Assembly: GCA_944327225.1 (NCBI GenBank)
Contig: CALVGZ010000009.1
Location: 1 to 64,000, forward strand
Direction: 5' to 3'
Source: Candidatus Gastranaerophilales bacterium
Lineage (GTDB): Bacteria; Cyanobacteriota; Vampirovibrionia; Gastranaerophilales; Gastranaerophilaceae
DNA length: 64,000 nt
The translations under genes were made by a program, and so were the position numbers. Of this stretch, positions 33,994-43,514 are shown one piece after another. The notes under the pieces are model-generated. The model was not told the origin of the DNA. It did not search any database and was given only the letters and a program-made list of their open reading frames with translations. Every line of letters begins with the position of its first letter. Position 1 is the first letter of the stretch.

Positions 33994-36900
33994 TTGTATA
34001 GACCGGCCATATATTTGGTTTTTATGTTTGTTTCTTTGGGAACATAGAAAGTTTCAACGGTTTCTGTAATAAGAATGGGGCTGCCGTCTTTAGATTGAAT
34101 ATTTCCATCTTTTACAATGTATGTTTTAGGGTCATCAACAAATTTTTGTCCTTTATATATTTTTCTTTTAAGTTCAGTTCCTTCTTCTAAAGGGCAATTA
34201 TTTGATTTATCTTTTATAGGGATGCCCGCAACATTGTATCTGCTCAAGAAATTATGAGCAGTATTTGATTGTTCTCTTCTTGTGACATTATTATTTGTTA
34301 TAACGCTTATTGTTCTGGAACCTTTTTCATCATATTTAAATATTGGCCATAAATCAACACTTTCTTTTCCCGAAGGACTGTTAGGGTTCAATTGATCAAT
34401 TATTCTTAATAATGTTGCAAAATTGTTATTTGAATTATCAATTTTTAAGTTTTGAGTTAAGAATTTTTCGTATTCTTCTTTATTTTGTGCTTTTGATTTA
34501 ATTATGTCTACTATATTGTTAAAATCTACATTTTGTGCTTGTGCATATTTTTGTATTTGTTCTCTGAAGTATAAAACCGCACCGGGATGGACATTTTCAA
34601 TTGCACTCGTATATTTAAGAGAAATTGGAAAACCGTTTCTGATTGCACTTAAGCCGGTTTCTCTGTATAGACCCGATATGGCGTTCATTTTTTTGTAATA
34701 GTCTTTGTATTCGGGTTTTTCCTTCATTTCTCTTGGTGCTTGGTTACGGTTTTGAACATGCATATTTTTTGAGCTTGATTCCCAACCTGTTTGAGCAAAA
34801 TTTGTGCCGAAATACATTGTAGGAGTTCCCATTATTGCATTCATTACTTCCCATAAATCTTCTTGTAATTTTAGGGAGTCTTTTAAAATGTAATGATGTA
34901 ATTTCCATATTTCAGCTTCATTTTCATAACCGGCATTTTTAAATAGGTCTCTGATTGAAACTTCATAAGATGTAACACCAAAGGCTTCCGCTTTTTTGAA
35001 GTTTGGTTTTGATGAGTCGTTATCTTTGCCGTTAACAAGATTTTTTAGGGAAGCTATCAGGGCATTTTTCTTGTTGTTATCATTTGAATAAAGCTCGTTA
35101 ATTGCTTTTTCCATCATTAATCCTACTGCTGCAGCTTTACCTGAGATATTTTTATAATCTTTTCTTCCGGTTAGAGCGGTAATTGCTTCTTTTTGTTTAT
35201 CGGATGAATCTTCAACGGTAGTTTTTGAAAATAATCCCATATCCAAAGGCAAAGTATGCAATAAACGCGGTTTATCGTGGTTATCTGTGAACATGTGGGA
35301 TAATATTACGGAATTAGGCTGGAAAGCTGATGCAAAGCTTTCCATTCTGTTTTTTAATTCAATTATATTTCCTGCACTATAGCTTTTATTTGTACCGTTT
35401 TCGGGATCAACTCCTATAAATGCGGATAAGTTATTAAAATATGCATCATAGTTTGAACTTGTTGTCGCCCCTATTTTGTTTAAAAATTCAACTTCTTTTA
35501 AATATGGCAGTTGATTTTCGTGAATTTTTCTTTCTTTGGGTGTCATTTCCCAAAAAGCCTTTAAAAGTTTTGGATCAAAAAGTTCTTCAGGCATATCATT
35601 GTTTTTATTGGCAAAAAACCATAAATCGGTTATTTCTGCAATTATATATGGAGCGGGATTGTATTTTTTAACGTTATTAATAAATTTAGTCCAAAAATCT
35701 TCAACACCGGGAATATTATCTGTTCCTTCCCAAATTGCTTTGTAGTCTGCTTTTTTATCTCTTACTGCATCTAAATCTCCTATATCTTTGGCTGCGTCAA
35801 ATCTCCAGTTAAGACCTGCTTTTCCTTGTATAACAATGCTTTCAGCTAATTTGAGGTCTTCTAAGCTTATATTTTGCAGTTGTTTTTGCATTTTTTGCTT
35901 AATTTCTGCGGCATTTTCTGCACTGATTCTGTGTCTTATTTTTGAGATTACTTTTCTTCTCTCTTCATCGGGAGTACTTTCTTTATTTGCTTTTAGTGAA
36001 TTAAGAGAAACATTTTTTAAAAGGTCTAGATTTATTGTTCCGTCTTTATCAATTGCTTCGGGACACATTGCACCGACTAGAATATTTTTTATTATTATAG
36101 GTGCATATAATTTGGTTACATAAGTTTTATATTCCGTATTTTGTTTGTAGTTTCCGGGTATTGCTTCATTTATTGCGTTGTTAACTATATTTAAAATATT
36201 TTCTAATGTACCTTTGGATAGAAATTCTTTATTAAATTGCGGTTGGGCAAAAATTGCACTTAAACTTGGGTCTGTTTCTATTGATTGAAGCGGAAATTCT
36301 TTGATATATTGTTCAACTGTTTTACCTTGTTCCAGTATAAATGATTTCATTGAAGAAAGTGACTGTTTAAGTTTTTCATATTCTTTTTCTGGGATATTAT
36401 TTTGTACAGCTGTATAATCTCTTTCTTTGTCCCCCATTAATGCAGTTTTTAAAATCAAATCTGATTGTATCGTTTCTGTCCAAAAACTTGCAACCCCGTA
36501 TAAATAATTTCTTGCGTCAAAAAATCCTTTGATATTGTCTTTATTATTTGTCGGGTTGGAGAGATTCATTTTAATTATGTCCCTGTTTCCGTCCCAATAG
36601 TTAGCTCCTGATGCTTTTGATTTTGTTGTAATAACAAAATTCGGAAAAGTTAAAAAGTCATTTAAAGCACCGGATTGTTCAATATCTTCAAGAAGAACGG
36701 CTTGTTTATTTTTAAATATTTTTAATTTATTTTCATCTTCAGGGTCTATTTCAAAATAATAAGGAATTATTGAATCTTGATGAGTGACTATATCATAGTG
36801 ATTATCGGGATTCTTATCGTATGATTCAATTAATTTATTTGAATTTTGTTGTTTTTTGCTTGAAAGACGACTGTCAAAAAACTGTATATATGTTGGTTTG

Positions 36901-37847
36901 TTTTTGTCGTAGTCTTTTTGACCCGGTTTGTTGACAATTTTGACACCAAGATATTGAAGCGGTTTTATTTCTTCTTCACGACTTCTATCGGGTAAAATTC
37001 CCAAGTTTGGAGTTCCGTCAATTTTTAACATGTTATAAAAAGGCGAAGCTTTACCCCATTTTAGTACGTGTTGTACCATTGGGGATTGTAATCCCTGAGA
37101 AGTGAAAGCACCATCTGCAACGTAGCTTTTTCCACGTTTATATAATTCAAAAACAAATTCTTTAAAGTCTTCCATATTGGAACATTGATATTGATTATTG
37201 GGCCAATATTTGTGGCTTGAAATTGTGTCATTTCCTATATCAGGAGTTGAAATAATGTATTTAAAACTGTTAAGTTCGTCAGTATTTCTTAGAAGGTATG
37301 TTAAACCTTTAATGCTTCCTTTGAGTTTGTTAAAATGGTTTCTGACAAAATCAGGATCATATTCTTTTAGAGTGTTTTCAGGAGTTAAGATTGCATCTGA
37401 ATCAATGAAAGTATGATACATTGTACCGGTTTTGGGGCTTATTATATAGTTACTGTTTTGTTCAATAAGATTCATTTTAGTGCCGCCACTAAGTTCAATT
37501 GTTTTAAATTCGTCAGTAACATATCTTTCACTTTGATTTTTTGTATTTGTTATTTTGTATCTGTAAGCAAAGTTTTTTGTAAGTTCTCGAACATTATCTT
37601 GGCTTAATTCCAAAGGATTGTCGGAATTAAATTCAAGTTCCATTATATCTTCAAATTTTGGTGTATAATATTCTTTTGTATCTTCATTTTGCTTTAGTGG
37701 AATAATTTGTAAGGTTACTTTCTCTTCTTTTCTGTTAAAAGGTGGAGCAATAAATTTAAAAACAGGTCTGTTATCGGCATGATATGCGCCTTTCATACCT
37801 TTAAATTTTAAGTTGTTTTCTTTTATTTTTTTAACAGATAAATCCAT
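33990..37847 (-). CDS. very large atypical GH13 (alpha-amylase-family) protein
   Basis: 1285 residues without a signal peptide. The alpha-amylase catalytic triad is recognisable: nucleophile Asp684 (WRFDAAKD), acid/base Glu738 (IIAEITDLW) and Asp858 (TDNHDKPR). A region-I-like segment is near residue 245 (VADGAFTSQG). The span between region I and the nucleophile is about 440 residues, far more than the usual ~100. The N-terminal ~120 residues form a beta-rich, CBM-like or GH13 N-domain. Residues 13-17 read LKFKG, as in the FKG membrane proteins. It is last in a four-gene operon; GGGAAAGC precedes the ATG. Confidence 0.8.
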   Translation of the reverse strand: MDLSVKKIKENNLKFKGMKGAYHADNRPVFKFIAPPFNRKEEKVTLQIIPLKQNEDTKEYYTPKFEDIMELEFNSDNPLELSQDNVRELTKNFAYRYKITNTKNQSERYVTDEFKTIELSGGTKMNLIEQNSNYIISPKTGTMYHTFIDSDAILTPENTLKEYDPDFVRNHFNKLKGSIKGLTYLLRNTDELNSFKYIISTPDIGNDTISSHKYWPNNQYQCSNMEDFKEFVFELYKRGKSYVADGAFTSQGLQSPMVQHVLKWGKASPFYNMLKIDGTPNLGILPDRSREEEIKPLQYLGVKIVNKPGQKDYDKNKPTYIQFFDSRLSSKKQQNSNKLIESYDKNPDNHYDIVTHQDSIIPYYFEIDPEDENKLKIFKNKQAVLLEDIEQSGALNDFLTFPNFVITTKSKASGANYWDGNRDIIKMNLSNPTNNKDNIKGFFDARNYLYGVASFWTETIQSDLILKTALMGDKERDYTAVQNNIPEKEYEKLKQSLSSMKSFILEQGKTVEQYIKEFPLQSIETDPSLSAIFAQPQFNKEFLSKGTLENILNIVNNAINEAIPGNYKQNTEYKTYVTKLYAPIIIKNILVGAMCPEAIDKDGTINLDLLKNVSLNSLKANKESTPDEERRKVISKIRHRISAENAAEIKQKMQKQLQNISLEDLKLAESIVIQGKAGLNWRFDAAKDIGDLDAVRDKKADYKAIWEGTDNIPGVEDFWTKFINNVKKYNPAPYIIAEITDLWFFANKNNDMPEELFDPKLLKAFWEMTPKERKIHENQLPYLKEVEFLNKIGATTSSNYDAYFNNLSAFIGVDPENGTNKSYSAGNIIELKNRMESFASAFQPNSVILSHMFTDNHDKPRLLHTLPLDMGLFSKTTVEDSSDKQKEAITALTGRKDYKNISGKAAAVGLMMEKAINELYSNDNNKKNALIASLKNLVNGKDNDSSKPNFKKAEAFGVTSYEVSIRDLFKNAGYENEAEIWKLHHYILKDSLKLQEDLWEVMNAIMGTPTMYFGTNFAQTGWESSSKNMHVQNRNQAPREMKEKPEYKDYYKKMNAISGLYRETGLSAIRNGFPISLKYTSAIENVHPGAVLYFREQIQKYAQAQNVDFNNIVDIIKSKAQNKEEYEKFLTQNLKIDNSNNNFATLLRIIDQLNPNSPSGKESVDLWPIFKYDEKGSRTISVITNNNVTRREQSNTAHNFLSRYNVAGIPIKDKSNNCPLEEGTELKRKIYKGQKFVDDPKTYIVKDGNIQSKDGSPILITETVETFYVPKETNIKTKYMAGLYN

Positions 37848-37904
37848 AGCTTTCCCTTTTATAGTCTTATAGTTCCCTTTGGTTTGTTTTTTTTAACATT
37901 TAAT

Positions 37905-39785
37905 TTAAATATTTTGCTGCATAACATTTTCCGGATTTGATAATGTTTCAATTTCAGCATCATCAATTTCAAATACGCAAGCTCTTGAGGTGCCTAATTC
38001 AACAGTTAATGTTCCGTTTTTGTTATTTTGGAATTTACATTCTTCTCCGTATTTAGGCATTAAGTTGTTAAATTTTTGCTCCGGTTTTAAACCGGGGATG
38101 GTTATTTTTCCTCCGACAGCTTTGTTTACATTTCTGTTGCCTATAAATACAAGAGTTTTACCGTCTTTATGTCTTGCAAAAGCAATTATTTCAGGGTTAT
38201 TCGTTGGAAGAATTATAAATGAACCTTTTGTTATAACATCTTTAGCATTTTGCATATTTAATTTTGTATTGGAATTTTTATTTATTTCATTGTATTTTCC
38301 ATCTCTTAAGGAAAATGCTGTTTTAACAACATTTTCAATTTCAGGGAATTTTCCTCCCGGTTTTCTTGATTTATTAAATATATCTATTTTTCCTGTATGT
38401 ACTGTACATTCATGGTTATCAGTTTGTGTATCTTTGATTTGTGCATGAGCGTAGGGATACATATAAAAATCACCTGTTTGAGTACCATCTACCATATAAG
38501 GATTTATTTGTGGCAGCATTGCTTGTAGAATAGTCGTAAACATCACCCAAGGAGCACCACCATATAGCATTGGTGACGAGTCATCATGGGTTGCAAATGA
38601 ACCTATTAGGGTTTTTGGTTTTCCTATTTCATTATTTAAATCTATGTTTTCTTTTACATAATCATATAATTGATGAGCTTGTGTCCATTCGTTAAATATG
38701 TGATATTGACCATAGTACGCGTCAAAACCAACTTCTAAAAGTTCTTTTGGTCTATCGTACGGCATATTTAGCTGAGGTGAAGCGTCTTCATGGGTATAAG
38801 TTTCTGCGAGCCAAGCAAATTCAGGGTCTTTAGCATGTGAATAGTTGATTATTACATTCCAAAATTCGACAGGTTTTGCCCTTCCTACATCTGCTCTTAT
38901 GCCGTCGAAACCGAGTTCGACACACATATCAACATATTTTTTATGTAAATCAAGAACCGAGTCGTTTAGCTCACGAGTTTCTTCGTTTTTAAACGGTTTT
39001 AGCATTCTGATATCTTGCCAGCCTTGGGGGACTTTTTCTTTGCCGTTTGCGTCTATTGCCATCATTTCAGGATGATTTTTTGCAAAATCAACACTTCCGC
39101 AAGACGGTAAATCAAGCATTGCTTTTATATTTCTTTTGTGGCACTCTTCTAAAAATAATTTGCATTGTGCTTTTGCAACATCGGGATCGTTTTTATCCAT
39201 TTTAGTTAAGTTTTTACCCGTTAGTTGAAGATAGATTTCTTCAATTCTTTTTTTGTATTGTTCAGGTGGATTTTCATCAACAATCTCGGGGTCTATTTTA
39301 AGAAAATCCAAAGGTGAGTACAACGATCCTGCTGTACCCATTGCATTTGTTTTTCCGGGCGGGTGAATCGGAAGCATGTGCAAAGTATTAAAACCTGTAT
39401 TTTTAATTTCATCAAGTCTTTCTATTGCATTTATTAAGTTTCCTGATTTTTCATCACCTTGAATTAATTCGTTTCCGTCGGTATCTTGAGCGTTCATTGT
39501 TCTGACAATTACGGCTAAAATCTGAGCTTCATTGTTTAAAAACATCGATTTTAAATTATTTTTATATTCTCCTGTTTTTTGTGTCGTTGGTGTTATTTCA
39601 GTTGTTTTTGTCGTTTGGAGAATATTTTTTGTTTGAGCTAAAACCATTTCCTTTAAAAGAGGAGAATAAGTTGTTTCATCTGGTACAAGAGTTGTTTGTA
39701 CCGTTTGCTTTTGTGCCGGTTTTGGTTGATTTGGTTTAATTTTTAATGTTTGTGCCAGTATCGGACTAATGGGTCTGTTTATCAT
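37905..39785 (-). CDS. atypical GH13 (alpha-amylase-family) protein
   Basis: 626 residues, no signal peptide. The first ~75 residues are Pro/Gln/Thr-rich. The barrel starts near residue 90 and carries MLPIHPPG, region I (AMLDLPSCG, about 222-230), nucleophile Asp299 (DGIRADV), acid/base Glu328 (WLAETY) and His400-Asp401 (ATHDD). A C-terminal beta domain follows. DTDGNELIQGDE at 101-112 resembles a Ca-binding loop. It probably acts on alpha-glucans; subfamily unclear. The ATG overlaps the stop of the 39785 membrane gene by one base. Confidence 0.88.
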   Translation of the reverse strand: MINRPISPILAQTLKIKPNQPKPAQKQTVQTTLVPDETTYSPLLKEMVLAQTKNILQTTKTTEITPTTQKTGEYKNNLKSMFLNNEAQILAVIVRTMNAQDTDGNELIQGDEKSGNLINAIERLDEIKNTGFNTLHMLPIHPPGKTNAMGTAGSLYSPLDFLKIDPEIVDENPPEQYKKRIEEIYLQLTGKNLTKMDKNDPDVAKAQCKLFLEECHKRNIKAMLDLPSCGSVDFAKNHPEMMAIDANGKEKVPQGWQDIRMLKPFKNEETRELNDSVLDLHKKYVDMCVELGFDGIRADVGRAKPVEFWNVIINYSHAKDPEFAWLAETYTHEDASPQLNMPYDRPKELLEVGFDAYYGQYHIFNEWTQAHQLYDYVKENIDLNNEIGKPKTLIGSFATHDDSSPMLYGGAPWVMFTTILQAMLPQINPYMVDGTQTGDFYMYPYAHAQIKDTQTDNHECTVHTGKIDIFNKSRKPGGKFPEIENVVKTAFSLRDGKYNEINKNSNTKLNMQNAKDVITKGSFIILPTNNPEIIAFARHKDGKTLVFIGNRNVNKAVGGKITIPGLKPEQKFNNLMPKYGEECKFQNNKNGTLTVELGTSRACVFEIDDAEIETLSNPENVMQQNI

Positions 39786-42292
39786 TATTTAGTACCTCCT
39801 GACTTTTCATTTTCGGGAAATTCTTTTTTGATTTTTCCAAAGAAGGGTTGAGCTAAAAGTGTCACTGCTACAAGCCCTATTGCCATTGGAGCAAAGATTT
39901 TCATCCATGTTTTATTATTATATATTCTTGTTATAAAGCTTTTCGTTTGATCAGCTAAGCTGTTTGCTTTTAATGTTTCCTCAGTAAAGTTTGTACCGCT
40001 TGGAATCTTTTTTAATTCTTCTATAATATTTAGTATTCCGGGCATAGCTTTTTCTTCTGTTTTAAATACTTCTTTATTAAATATTGCATTAATTAAATTT
40101 TGATATGTTTGTTTATTAGCTATGTGACCGTTATTAAATGTTGTTGAAATAGTGCCGTTGTATAGAAGATCTCTTGCTGCTTTAATTCCTTCTTCTCCAA
40201 ACGGTTCAAACATGCCTTCTTTAACTCTACGTTCAAAGTTTGCACAAATTAAGGCTTTTGCTCTTGCAAAATCTATATTTGTTTTTTTGTTCTTTAAATA
40301 TTTTGAAAGTTGATTAAATAAATGTCCTCTGCTTTCTTTTCCGCCTAATATTTCGCTGGTTATGGCTTGAGTTGTGCCATTTCCGCCTAATATTTCTGAA
40401 TATTCATTATTTGTAGGCGTTATATTAAATATTTTCATTATTGTTGATGTATCTGCAAGTTTTTGTGCAGCTTCTTTTTCGACTTGACTAAAACCGCCTA
40501 AGTTTAAAAATTCTACGGAAGTTCTTTTGGGAGCATTTGGACAACTATTACAATAGTCTTCAAATATTTGCATTAACCAAGTTTTTCTATCCGGACTTGC
40601 GTCAAGAGGTTCGATGTACCATTTGAAATCATCAAAAAATTTTTTATCTTTAAGAAGCGGGAAATCTTGTCCGAAAGCTTCCTTTAACCCTTTTTCAAAG
40701 GATTCAGAATCTTGTTTTCCGCTGTTAATAAATTTTGATGTCAGATCAACAAATTTTTGTAGTCCTTGTTCATATTCGGTATCTCTATTTATAATTTCTA
40801 TGATTTGTTTTTGTATAATACTTTGTGTAAAATCAGAGGTGTTTTGTTTGATGGATTTTAAATCTTTATAATCTTTAATTCCGAGTTTTTCAGCAAGTTC
40901 TTTCATCATTTTATTATATTGTCTTGTATCTACCGATTCGGATTTTGAACCTGCTATGGGATTTAGTAAATCAAGATATGCTTTTATTCTTCCTCTTATT
41001 TTTGAGAATACGTTGGTATTGTAGTCAACAATTGCTTTGAAGAAGTTTTCATTATTTGTTTTTAATGAGTTGAAAATTTCATTTTCTTGATTTTGTGTAA
41101 GACCGTATTCTTTTAATATTTCTTTTAGTTTTTGAGGTGTTCCATTGTCACCCATACGTGTTGCTATGTTTCTGATATTATCGTCTGATAATGCAGGGAT
41201 ATCTGATTTCGCTCCGCCCAAAGTAAGCTGAAGCGGATTTATTTTCTTTGGTTTTTTAAGTGCTTCTTCCAGATTTTCAATTGTACTTGTTTCATCGTGG
41301 AGTCTTATTAAGGTTTTTGTCAGTTCGGATGATTTTAAATCTGATAACGGAGTTTTATCATCCGGATTTTTTAATTTATCTAAGATATCATCAATTTTAA
41401 ATACTTCAACAAGTTTTGTGTAGAAATCCTCCGTTAATTCTTTATTTGAGTATTCATTAAGTAATGCTGTTAATTTTTTTGCATTACCTAAATCTTGTTG
41501 TTTTAGAAAATAAGCATTTAAAGCTTCGTCGTCGGATAAAATTTTATTTGCTTTTTTGAAATCATGTTCAATAACGGCATTTTCAACTTTTGGTTGAACA
41601 TAATTTCCGATAAGTGCTGTCATTAAAGGTGTCGAAAAACCTGCTGTTGCCATCCAAAGAGTTCTGTTTTGAAGTGCGGTTTTTTGTCTTTTTCTGAACC
41701 ATTTTTCTTCGGCATTTTTTTCGTTTGGATCAATTCCCATTCTTTTCATTTCACGTTCAATTTGTTCTTTGGAATGGATGCCTGTCGGAATAAATTGATT
41801 GTCAAGATATAAGTCTTTTTTATCACCCTGAGCACTTATATATTTTTCGCCTATCGGGAAACCATGGATTATTCTTGCAGGAAGATTTATGAATAATTTT
41901 GGCCAAAGTGCCATGGATGCAAAGAAGGTTGTGCCGCCTATGAATTGCATGATTGCTTCTGTTTTTGTTTTTGCATGTGTTGCTAAGAACGTTGCGATAA
42001 GAAGTGCCCCGGCTTTCATGCCAAGGTCATTTATTCTTCCTAAATTGTTATCGTTCATTTTACCTGTTTTAGTTGCTTTAAAGAAATTTTTTCCGTCATT
42101 ATAGTTATCTTTAATGGCTGATGTCACTTTTTGTATTGGATTTTCTTGAACCAATTTTGCCTTGGCTTCATTGGGCTTAACATCATTTGCGTGTTGTTTT
42201 AGATTTTCATATATCTTTTCATGGTGGTCGTTATTCGGTTGCCTATTGGCATTTAGTTGGTTTCTTAAAAAGGGGCTGATTGTATTTGTCAT
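39785..42292 (-). CDS. large polytopic membrane protein of the GH13 operon
   Basis: 835 residues, not recognised. Hydrophobic segments near 91-107, 112-138 and 211-230, plus a C-terminal one near 800-820, flank a large, mostly helical soluble part (about 235-795). The N-terminus is polar and begins with ISPFLRNQL at residues 5-13, similar to ISPILAQTL in the GH13 encoded next. It overlaps both neighbours by one base (TAATG), so all are translationally coupled. It is probably an inner-membrane scaffold for the GH13 proteins; this is inference. Confidence 0.7.
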   Translation of the reverse strand: MTNTISPFLRNQLNANRQPNNDHHEKIYENLKQHANDVKPNEAKAKLVQENPIQKVTSAIKDNYNDGKNFFKATKTGKMNDNNLGRINDLGMKAGALLIATFLATHAKTKTEAIMQFIGGTTFFASMALWPKLFINLPARIIHGFPIGEKYISAQGDKKDLYLDNQFIPTGIHSKEQIEREMKRMGIDPNEKNAEEKWFRKRQKTALQNRTLWMATAGFSTPLMTALIGNYVQPKVENAVIEHDFKKANKILSDDEALNAYFLKQQDLGNAKKLTALLNEYSNKELTEDFYTKLVEVFKIDDILDKLKNPDDKTPLSDLKSSELTKTLIRLHDETSTIENLEEALKKPKKINPLQLTLGGAKSDIPALSDDNIRNIATRMGDNGTPQKLKEILKEYGLTQNQENEIFNSLKTNNENFFKAIVDYNTNVFSKIRGRIKAYLDLLNPIAGSKSESVDTRQYNKMMKELAEKLGIKDYKDLKSIKQNTSDFTQSIIQKQIIEIINRDTEYEQGLQKFVDLTSKFINSGKQDSESFEKGLKEAFGQDFPLLKDKKFFDDFKWYIEPLDASPDRKTWLMQIFEDYCNSCPNAPKRTSVEFLNLGGFSQVEKEAAQKLADTSTIMKIFNITPTNNEYSEILGGNGTTQAITSEILGGKESRGHLFNQLSKYLKNKKTNIDFARAKALICANFERRVKEGMFEPFGEEGIKAARDLLYNGTISTTFNNGHIANKQTYQNLINAIFNKEVFKTEEKAMPGILNIIEELKKIPSGTNFTEETLKANSLADQTKSFITRIYNNKTWMKIFAPMAIGLVAVTLLAQPFFGKIKKEFPENEKSGGTK

Positions 42293-43296
42293 TATGCCAC
42301 CTCGAATTCTTTTTTAGTGTCAACTTTTGAAATCATAGTATTTGGTTTTAATTTAAATCCTATGGTCGGAATTAGCCAGGTTAATAAGGTTGCTAAAGCT
42401 GAACCTATAAGAAGTGCTTTTCCGTAGTGTTTAGAAATAAGGTTTCTGTTGTTACCTTTCCAAAGTTGTTCTACTCCTTCTTTAAGGGCGCTTAAAATGC
42501 TTTTTGGCTGTTTTAGTTTAATATTTTCAAATGATTTTTGAAAACCGAGTGCAACACCCGTTGCGGCAACAATATATTTACTTATGTTTTCCATTGCCGT
42601 TGCCCTTACTTTTACTTTTCTTATTAATGGCCAAGCTGTTTGGTTTGGTGCGTTTTGTTCTTTTTTATATCCTGCTTTTTTAAGAATCTTATCTTCAAAA
42701 GCGTAAATATTTCCATGTTCAAGTTCTCCCCATAATGCAGTTTTATCTTTTCTTGGAAAATCTGCAGAATCAAAGACTCCGGGGTATTGAATTCTGACTA
42801 ATCCTTTTTCTTGACCGTTTTCCGGGAGTTCATTTATTTTGTTTAAAAGCTTCCAATCCAAGTTAATTCCGGTTGAAGCATAAATACCTGTATGGGCAAT
42901 TTTTTTGGATAGCCATTTGCCAAGTCCGTAAAGTACAACTCCTGCACCCATTCTTTTAGCAAATTTACCTGCTGCACTGCCGTCTAAATTGTTAAATCCT
43001 TTATTTGCAAGACTATAGAGACCTATTAGCATGCCGCTTCCTATAATGTAAGGAACCATGCCTAATGAAAGATACTCATAAAAATTACTGTTTTTGGAAC
43101 CCGAAAATCCTTTTGGAAAGTAGGTAAAAATGTCATTTGTAAGCTTATGAACTCCTGCCTTAATGCTCATAAGAGGACCTTGTTTTGCAGGAATGTGAGC
43201 TTCCGTTTTGTAAATATTTTCCTTTTTATTTTCTTTTGAGACATAATAGCCTATTTTAGGCAGACTATCAACACTAGGATTTTGAACTTGTTGCAT
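42292..43296 (-). CDS. polytopic membrane protein, first gene of the GH13 operon
   Basis: 334 residues from the ATG at 43296, which has GGGGTAAAA just upstream; a TTG at 43311 is possible but has no ribosome-binding site. Hydrophobic segments lie near residues 80-100, 115-130, 235-252 and 295-315. A soluble loop (about 140-230) contains KGLVRIQYPG and LWGELEHGNIY. Not recognised. The polar N-terminus has no signal peptide. It leads a coupled operon of two membrane and two GH13 proteins. Confidence 0.7.
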   Translation of the reverse strand: MQQVQNPSVDSLPKIGYYVSKENKKENIYKTEAHIPAKQGPLMSIKAGVHKLTNDIFTYFPKGFSGSKNSNFYEYLSLGMVPYIIGSGMLIGLYSLANKGFNNLDGSAAGKFAKRMGAGVVLYGLGKWLSKKIAHTGIYASTGINLDWKLLNKINELPENGQEKGLVRIQYPGVFDSADFPRKDKTALWGELEHGNIYAFEDKILKKAGYKKEQNAPNQTAWPLIRKVKVRATAMENISKYIVAATGVALGFQKSFENIKLKQPKSILSALKEGVEQLWKGNNRNLISKHYGKALLIGSALATLLTWLIPTIGFKLKPNTMISKVDTKKEFEVA

Positions 43297-43478
43297 TTTT
43301 ACCCCAAACAACTAAACACACATGTATATAAACAACACTAAATTGTAAATTTTGCCTTTTGTATTTAAATATTCTTTACAATTTTTAATAATTATATAAA
43401 CCGTAAAACATACACCTAATAAGCTTTTTGGTTATGACAACTATTGTCCTTTTTTATATTATTTAAACAATTAAACTA

Positions 43479-43508
43479 TTGCAAACAATATAAAAAATTT
43501 TGTACAAT
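43479..43508 (+). promoter_or_regulatory. promoter giving a probable leaderless mRNA for the STAND-like gene
   Basis: TTGCAA (43479-43484), 18-base spacer, TACAAT (43503-43508), then six bases to the ATG at 43515. There is no ribosome-binding site. Confidence 0.55.
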
Positions 43509-43514
43509 GATATT

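Noticed and set aside
37990-38448. 152-codon plus-strand frame opposite the 626-aa GH13
   Set aside because: The opposite strand encodes clear GH13 sequence; no ribosome-binding site.
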